A DNA stretch of 40,049 bases, from NCBI GenBank assembly GCA_016783865.1, contig JADHVS010000015.1, forward strand, positions 1 to 40,049, read 5' to 3'. This document shows, in pieces, positions 34,973 through 40,049 of this stretch. The notes beneath the pieces were generated by a model. The model saw nothing but the letters and a program-made list of their open reading frames with translations, made no database searches and was not told where the DNA came from. A program made the position numbers and the translations under genes. Within the stretch, counting starts at the first letter, position 1; the number at the start of each line of letters is the position of its first letter. Source of the stretch: Bacteroidales bacterium (GTDB lineage: Bacteria; Bacteroidota; Bacteroidia; Bacteroidales; SM23-62).

Positions 34973-35681
34973 AATTGCCCTTGAACCAGGTGAAAGCGTA
35001 TTTAAGCGGTGTAATGTATTTGCCTGTATCATAATGGGTTGCTCCTTCTACCTTGATTAATTTCACCCTTACTTCTTTGCTCTCCAGGCCGGAAACCATC
35101 TCCTGGATTTCATCGAAAGGAAAAAGTTCGTCGTTGGTTCCGTTGATGATAAAAACAGGCAGGCCGGGCCATTCCTCAGTCCACTGCTCATAGGGTTTTG
35201 AAGCCACTGGGATGGCCATAGAAAATTTTTCGGGATGCCGTGATGCCATGTACCATGTTCCAAATCCCCCGGCACTGAATCCGGTAATAAAAATCTGGCC
35301 GGAATCGATAGTGTGTTTCATAATAATATGGTCCATCAATTCAAGAACAGCTATTTCACTTTCCTCGTTGTGCCATTTCTCAGAAGGACAATCAGGGGCA
35401 ATAATGATAGCTCCGGTATTTTCAAAGGCAGGTAATATCAGACCATCCATGAAGGCCTTACCATAATAATCTGGAAGGGGCTGACTCTGGTCCCATCCCC
35501 AATGCAGGGCAATAATAAGGGGAACAGGTTGTTTCTTTTTTAGTCCTGCCGGGAGTGAAAGGGTGTACAATAGCTTCGAACCATTAGAAAGCTTCAGGCT
35601 TTTCTCCATCACCAGCGGATCCTGGGCATTGGTGTTGATAAACATAGCTGCAAAGGTAAAAGCAAAGATCAGATGTTTCAT
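34971..35681 (-). CDS. Secreted alpha/beta hydrolase (esterase-like)
   Basis: A 236-residue protein with signal peptide MKHLIFAFTFAAMFINTNAQ. The catalytic triad can be read as Ser in GFSAGGFG, Asp in NGTNDELFP and His in GATHYD, the layout of the PHB depolymerase/phospholipase-carboxylesterase group. An oxyanion-hole HWGWD follows LIIALHW. In glycan-degrading Bacteroidota such enzymes often remove acyl or feruloyl groups from polysaccharides, but no polysaccharide genes adjoin it. Its stop codon lies inside the shared terminator. Confidence 0.82.
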   Translation of the reverse strand: MKHLIFAFTFAAMFINTNAQDPLVMEKSLKLSNGSKLLYTLSLPAGLKKKQPVPLIIALHWGWDQSQPLPDYYGKAFMDGLILPAFENTGAIIIAPDCPSEKWHNEESEIAVLELMDHIIMKHTIDSGQIFITGFSAGGFGTWYMASRHPEKFSMAIPVASKPYEQWTEEWPGLPVFIINGTNDELFPFDEIQEMVSGLESKEVRVKLIKVEGATHYDTGKYITPLKYAFTWFKGN

Positions 35682-35690
35682 ATGTAAAGA

Positions 35691-35769
35691 ATTCAGAAGT
35701 CAGGATTCAGAAGTCAGAAGGGGTGTGGGTAGGGGGAAAATAGTAGACAGTAGACAGTAGACAGTAGGG
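35691..35769. repeat. Two heptanucleotide-period repeats
   Basis: ATTCAGA, AGTCAGG, ATTCAGA and AGTCAGA occupy 35691-35718. Then, after a G-rich break, AGTAGAC occurs three times plus AGTAGGG at 35742-35769. Both sets have an exact 7-bp period. They lie just upstream of the esterase start codon. Confidence 0.78.
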
Positions 35770-35833
35770 CTGTAAAAATAACATTTTAGTTTGATTCTAT
35801 GATCCACACCTAACTCCCAATTCCCTCACCCTC

Positions 35834-35861
35834 CGATCACCGATCACCGATCACTGTTCAC
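35834..35861. repeat. Heptanucleotide repeat overlapping the tolC stop
   Basis: CGATCAC occurs three times, followed by TGTTCAC, all in 7-bp phase. The last units overlap the 3' end of the TolC gene, and its stop codon (35851-35853) lies within the third copy. Confidence 0.78.
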
Positions 35862-37344
35862 CGGATAGCATTGGATTAACATAATCGATCTTCTGCTGCA
35901 TCTCAAAATCATACAGTGTGAGAATGCGCAAATTGTAAAAAGCCACCCAATAAGCTTCCAGACTTGATATATAATCATTTTTGGCTGCCTCCCTTTCCTG
36001 TAACGAGATGTTCAGATCGGTGATGCTGATCTCCCCGTTCTGGAATTTTTTCAGTGCGATCAGGTATCCATTTTCAGCCACCTTATCTGCCGCCCCGGCC
36101 GTTTTTATCTGATCCCGGAGTAGCCCAAACTGTTCAACCTGGACAATTACTCCTCGTTCAAACCTTTCTTTGTCCTTTTCAACATCATATACCACAAGGT
36201 CATGCAGTGACTGGGCCAGCTTGACCTGTGACTCGGAACGGCCCCAGTCCAGGATCGGAATACTCAGAGATAACCTGAGTTGTCTTTCTTTTTCTACCTG
36301 TTCATAAATCCCTGCAAAATATTCATCGTTATTCGACATTCCATAGCTGCCTGTAATGGTGGCATGGAGACCGGTATTTCTCTTTGCCTGTGTAAGTTGT
36401 GCATCTGCTTCGATCAAACGGCGTTCGAAATCAGGTGTTTCTTTACGGTTGTTCCTTGCTTCTTCAAGGGCCTTCCGGGGATCAATATCAAACAGGGTCA
36501 TATTCAACGGTGGTATCAATTCAAACTCCTGTTCCTGTTCCAGACCAATGTATGATTTCAGATTAAAGTCGGCATTTTTCAGGTCCATCTCTGCCTTATT
36601 CAGCGCCTTCTGGGCATTGAGTACTGAAAGCTGTATCCGTGAGAAATCATTTTCCGAAATAGTACCCAGTTCTCTTCTGGTTTCAGCTATTTTAAGGTTA
36701 TCACGACTGTTTTTCAGGTTGGTTGTCGCCAGGTTAAACTGGGTTTGAACACGCAGGTACCTGAAGAACCGATCAGTGGCATACAATGAGATCTGTTCGA
36801 TCGATTCAACAAACAGTTTCTGAGCCTGGTCATATAATAATGGTTCCGTCATTCTCGACCACTTCATCCAGTTATAGGCAAAAACGGGTTGTACAAATCC
36901 AATAAGGAAAGGACTGCCGGAAAACTCGACGGTTTTATTATTGAAATCCTGGATCCGGTAGACTGAGGTGGTTGCATAAACAGATGTCCCGGTGACCGGA
37001 ATGGATTGACTGAGTGAGACATTGGCCGATGTCTGGGCGTTCGAGACCTGCTTAAACTGGATGCTCCCATCAGGCTGAGTGACCGGAGTAGTGGAATGGG
37101 TATAATTGGGAAGGTCACCTCTTAATGTTAACTGAGGCCTGAACGTCGTCTGGAAATTTTGCCAGCGCCAATAATAATTGACGTTTGTATTCTGGACATA
37201 CTTAACTGAAGAAGACTGAGTGATCGCCAGATCTACAACGTTCTTTAAACTGAGCTGAATAGTATTCAGGTTCTGACTATAACTGGATTGAATAGTCATC
37301 CCAAACAGGGACCCAACAATTAATCCTCTGGTAATTGAATTCAT
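35851..37344 (-). CDS. TolC-family outer-membrane efflux protein
   Basis: A 497-residue exported protein with a signal peptide ending SSYSQ. The OEP pattern is present twice: long amphipathic helices rich in Gln/Asn/Lys (about 165-255 and 300-460), with ENDFSRIQLSVLNAQKAL and ISITDLNISLQEREAAKNDY at equivalent positions. Such proteins form trimeric channels through the outer membrane and periplasm. It lies 62 bp after the HlyD-like adaptor gene and is doubtless its partner. Inner-membrane pump genes are not adjacent, so either the IS element separated them or the MacB pair at 8.7-10.9 kb is the partner. Confidence 0.9.
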   Translation of the reverse strand: MNSITRGLIVGSLFGMTIQSSYSQNLNTIQLSLKNVVDLAITQSSSVKYVQNTNVNYYWRWQNFQTTFRPQLTLRGDLPNYTHSTTPVTQPDGSIQFKQVSNAQTSANVSLSQSIPVTGTSVYATTSVYRIQDFNNKTVEFSGSPFLIGFVQPVFAYNWMKWSRMTEPLLYDQAQKLFVESIEQISLYATDRFFRYLRVQTQFNLATTNLKNSRDNLKIAETRRELGTISENDFSRIQLSVLNAQKALNKAEMDLKNADFNLKSYIGLEQEQEFELIPPLNMTLFDIDPRKALEEARNNRKETPDFERRLIEADAQLTQAKRNTGLHATITGSYGMSNNDEYFAGIYEQVEKERQLRLSLSIPILDWGRSESQVKLAQSLHDLVVYDVEKDKERFERGVIVQVEQFGLLRDQIKTAGAADKVAENGYLIALKKFQNGEISITDLNISLQEREAAKNDYISSLEAYWVAFYNLRILTLYDFEMQQKIDYVNPMLSGEQ

Positions 37345-37406
37345 TGGATATGTAATTTATATAGGAATTTGCGGATAGAGTCTTTGTCCTGGCAAGAGAT
37401 CCCGAT

Positions 37407-38633
37407 TTAATTTGCCCTGATTTCAACATCTTTACTTCTTTTGAAGGCGGATATTTCAGAAATAATAAGTTCATCGCCTTCCCGGGTACCTGAAATGATT
37501 TCAGTATATTCATCACCTTTTAAACCGGTTGTAAGTTCAATTCTTACCGCTTCTTCTGATCCCAACCTGAATACTTCATGCTGGTTGCCGCGGCTGAAGG
37601 CAGGTCCGTTTTTTATCCGGAGGACACTGTCTCTTTTTTCTTTAACAATTAACAGATTGACATTAAGATTAGAGATCAGCTTTGGATGATCGCTTTGGTT
37701 AAGGAATATATCGTATTGAAGGCTGTTGTTTTCAATAACAGGTTTTATGGTCCCTATTCTGCCATTCAGCCGTGTTTTATCAAGCAGGACAAAAACCTCG
37801 CCTCCGGTCTTGATCTGGTCGGCAAACCTTTCATCCATAGATCCATTGATCTTGAAGGTAGATAGGTTCGACAACCTTAACAGCAACCGGTCTTTTTCCA
37901 CCTTTTCACCTACTTTCCCGTTCACAGCCAGCACTATACCTGCTGAACCTGCACGAACAACCATCTTAATCAGTGTTTCCTGCTTCTCTTCCAGCTCTTT
38001 TTCCTGTATCTCAATTTGAAGTAACAATCCATCTTCTTCTGCCTCTAGTTGCTTTAGCCGGATAGAGTTTTTTTCAAGCAGCATATCAAGATCCTTCTCT
38101 GCCAGGGTAAGCTCCTGTTTGGTCTTATCATACTGGGCAGGAGAGATACCACCCACTTCGAGGAGCTGTTCCTGGTCGGCCAGCTGCGATTTGATGGATG
38201 CAATTTTTAACTTTTTAACCTCCACGTTATAAGACAGGTCCAACCTTGTTTCCCTTGCATTCAACCTGTTTTTCTGCAGGTTGTTTCTTTTCACCTGAAG
38301 CTGGTCTTCAATTCTTTCAATTTCATCCTGGATAGGTTTGGGATCAAGGATCAGTATCACATCGCCCCTGTTGACACGACTTCCCGCATCCCTGACGATA
38401 CGTTGGATGATACTTGCTGCAGGGCTTAATATAACCACCTCACTTTCAGGAGCTACGGTGCCTTGTGCCGGAGTGGTCAGTATCACTGATCCCCGCTCAA
38501 CACGTGCCGTTTCAAATTTCCCTTCTTCGAGTGATGGATAAATAAAAAACCTTATGATATAATACACAATAACAACAAGCAACAATACGGAAACTACCAG
38601 TATGACAATATAAGCCGTCTTTTTATTTTTCAT
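37407..38633 (-). CDS. HlyD/MFP-family periplasmic adaptor
   Basis: A 408-residue protein with one N-terminal membrane helix (about 7-28), a barrel-lipoyl region split around a long coiled coil (about 105-215, heptads of Leu/Glu/Lys such as KEKELEEKQETLIK), and a C-terminal beta-barrel (GLKGDEYTEIISGTREGDELI). This is the membrane fusion protein of a tripartite efflux system, bridging an inner-membrane pump and TolC. The first lipoyl half reads GTVAPESEVVILSPAAS. It is the first gene of the hlyD-tolC operon. The nearest upstream feature is an IS element about 140 bp away. Confidence 0.9.
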   Translation of the reverse strand: MKNKKTAYIVILVVSVLLLVVIVYYIIRFFIYPSLEEGKFETARVERGSVILTTPAQGTVAPESEVVILSPAASIIQRIVRDAGSRVNRGDVILILDPKPIQDEIERIEDQLQVKRNNLQKNRLNARETRLDLSYNVEVKKLKIASIKSQLADQEQLLEVGGISPAQYDKTKQELTLAEKDLDMLLEKNSIRLKQLEAEEDGLLLQIEIQEKELEEKQETLIKMVVRAGSAGIVLAVNGKVGEKVEKDRLLLRLSNLSTFKINGSMDERFADQIKTGGEVFVLLDKTRLNGRIGTIKPVIENNSLQYDIFLNQSDHPKLISNLNVNLLIVKEKRDSVLRIKNGPAFSRGNQHEVFRLGSEEAVRIELTTGLKGDEYTEIISGTREGDELIISEISAFKRSKDVEIRAN

Positions 38634-38672
38634 GTCTATCTAAAGGTTTTTAACAGGATGGGAAAGAATATA

Positions 38673-38680
38673 CAAAGCTA
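38673..38680 (-). promoter_or_regulatory. Bacteroidota -7 box candidate for hlyD-tolC
   Basis: Minus-strand TAGCTTTG matches TAnnTTTG and lies 40 bp upstream of the hlyD start. The -33 position is poor (TGCG). The box lies between the IS element and the gene, so insertion of the element would not have removed it. Confidence 0.35.
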
Positions 38681-38773
38681 TTAATTAATTACTGAAGTTT
38701 CGCAGTTACATAAAGTGTTGAAAAACAATAAAATAAGTTAATAAAAAACAGCATGAAAATTAGGTTAATATAC

Positions 38774-39966
38774 TGACTATGAGTATATTAACAGTGTAAC
38801 CAAACACAAATAATCATGCTGCAAAACAAAGATATCAATAAGATTTCAGAATTAAAAAACGGTTTTACCCCCAGGTGGCTTGAGCCGGATTTTATTTTAA
38901 GTTCTTTGAAATGTTTTTCATTTTCAACTTTGTGTAAAAGCCTGAACCCGCTAAAGCTACGAGGGTACAGCTTTGAATCGATTTTCTCATGTTTGATTTG
39001 CTTACCCTTCCTGGGTTTAAAGACAGTAAATTCTTTGACCAGCAGTGTTCTGGCCAATCATATGGAGGCCCGTAAGGATGTATTTTACCGGTTGAAGAAT
39101 AATCCAGGAATCTGCTGGAGAATGATATTGTGGATGTTTAGTTTAAAGTTTATAAAATTGGCTGCTGCCAATGGAGAACAAGACAGTGGTGCAGTAAGAT
39201 GCTTTATCTATGACGACAGCGACCTTCCAAAGACAGGCAGGTATATTGAAAAGGTATCGAGGGTATGGAACCACGTATTGAACCGATGTATTCTTGGGTA
39301 TAAGCTTTTAGTAATGGGCTACTGGGATGGGATTTCATTTATTCCTCTGGATTTTTCCCTGCATCGGGAAGAGGGGAAGAATGCTGACAAGCCGTTTGGT
39401 TTGAAAAAGAAAGAGTACAGGAAACAGTACCGGAAGAAACGGGAAAAAGGGACTCATTCCTGGGAGAGGGCAAGGGAAGCAGACAGCACCAAGATAGAGA
39501 GTGCAATAAAGATGTTCTGGCGTGCCATATCCCAGGGTATTAAGGTTGATTATGTGCTGATGGACAGCTGGTTTACTTGTTAGGCGTTTATTAGTGCAGT
39601 CAGGAGAGTAAAGAAGCAGACCGTGCATCTGATAGGTATGTACAAAACACCAAAAACCAAGTTCAACTACTCGGATCAGAGGCTCACTCATAGTCAGATC
39701 CGTAATAAACTTGGAAAGGAAAAGAGATGTAGAAAGCTGAGACTGCATTATAAAGAGGCGATGGTGGTTTATCAAGGAGATCCGATAAAAATGTTTTTCA
39801 GTCGGCAGGGGAAAAATGGCAAATGGAAGGTGTTTATAACAACTGACACAGAGCTTTCATTTATCAGAATGATTGAAATATATCAGATCCGGTGGTCCGT
39901 GGAGGTTTTTTTTTATGGAAAGCAAAAGATTATGCAAAGTGGCATCATTAGGTATACTCATAATCA
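38774..39966 (+). mobile_element. IS4-family insertion sequence, degenerate
   Basis: The ends are placed by an inverted pair of 14 bases, TGACTATGAGTATA at 38774-38787 and its near-complement at 39953-39966 (13 of 14 match). The left end also sits inside a 10-bp palindrome (38764-38773 with 38783-38792). The transposase gene fills the element, but only 13 codons separate its last motif from the right inverted repeat, so either the 3' end has been deleted or the true right end lies beyond the window. No target duplication could be recognised. Confidence 0.5.
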
Positions 39967-40006
39967 ATTTGTTATACCTGCTACTTTCCAGTACCACTTT
40001 GCATAA
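38816..40006 (+). pseudogene. IS4-family transposase with nonsense mutation and frameshift
   Basis: The first 255 codons include the DDE catalytic aspartates in FIYDDSDLPK and in DYVLMDSW, and end at an in-frame TAG (39581-39583). The frame continues past it with AFISAVRRVKKQ, and KTKFNYSDQRLT, through YQIRWSVEVFF. Removing one T from the T9 run at 39906-39914 restores VFFMESK and thereby a perfect Y-x2-R-x3-E-x6-K motif, the hallmark of IS4-family transposases. The original frame, uncorrected, stops at 40004-40006. At least one change is a real loss unless the base calls are wrong. The transposase is probably inactive in cis. Confidence 0.8.
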
Positions 40007-40049
40007 ATACTTTGCTACTTATTTAAACTTTTCAGCCAATTTAACAGAT

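Noticed and set aside
8691..35861. The spacer repeats as a CRISPR array
   Set aside because: Units are 7-8 bp with no unique spacers, no Cas genes are present, and the arrays are dispersed.
1..40049. tRNA or rRNA genes
   Set aside because: I found no cloverleaf-like segment with a credible T-loop and no stretch resembling conserved rRNA.

Overview
The window looks like a chromosomal stretch of a Bacteroidota bacterium, probably an environmental Bacteroidales/Marinilabiliales-type glycan degrader. The evidence is a type IX secretion (Por) C-terminal tail, several Bacteroidota-typical lipoproteins, a stand-alone RRM RNA-binding protein, TAnnTTTG-type promoter boxes, little Shine-Dalgarno signal, and many extracellular carbohydrate-active enzymes. 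All function calls come from reading the sequence and from memory of protein families. No search was run.

Layout. 1-2856 is the 3' part of a GH106-like glycosidase on the plus strand. 2922-4563 is an AbiE-type type IV toxin-antitoxin pair with a likely autoregulatory palindrome upstream. 4829-10864 (minus strand) carries an MscS channel with a small coupled membrane protein, a DUF5009/NagX-like acyltransferase, an S1 sulfatase lipoprotein and a MacB-like ABC permease/ATPase pair. 10895-12799 holds an FkbM methyltransferase with a strong terminator hairpin and an unknown lipoprotein. 12944-16205 is a decayed zone: an N-terminally truncated DUF4143 ATPase, the stranded tail of a T9SS-secreted protein, and a second DUF4143 ATPase broken by two single-base frameshifts, with a 33-bp tandem repeat in front of it.

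16541-28901 is a long, nearly gapless run of minus-strand genes. In transcription order it encodes a creatininase-family amidohydrolase, a GH172 (DUF2961) enzyme, a metallo-beta-lactamase-fold hydrolase, a GNAT-YoaP protein, a second larger GH172 enzyme, a Tat-exported GH51-like arabinofuranosidase candidate, a fused kinase plus class III aminotransferase-fold (phospho-lyase-like) enzyme, a C69 dipeptidase and two small membrane proteins. I read the first part as a furanoside (arabinan or fructan-like) utilisation locus without SusC/SusD, joined to catabolism of a phosphorylated amino alcohol or amino acid. 29083-33329 carries small membrane or envelope proteins, a nuclease-like protein, a LarA-like protein and the RRM protein. 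33459-38633 carries two secreted proteins, an alpha/beta hydrolase and an HlyD-TolC efflux pair. An IS4-family element, degenerate and possibly 3'-deleted, sits upstream of hlyD at the right edge.

The most unusual genome-scale signal is a set of degenerate tandem repeats, almost all with a 7-bp period, in the short spacers between co-directional genes (8.69, 17.3, 19.0, 23.0, 28.1, 28.9, 35.7 and 35.8 kb). The spacers use different words but share the period, and several share the same word on either strand.
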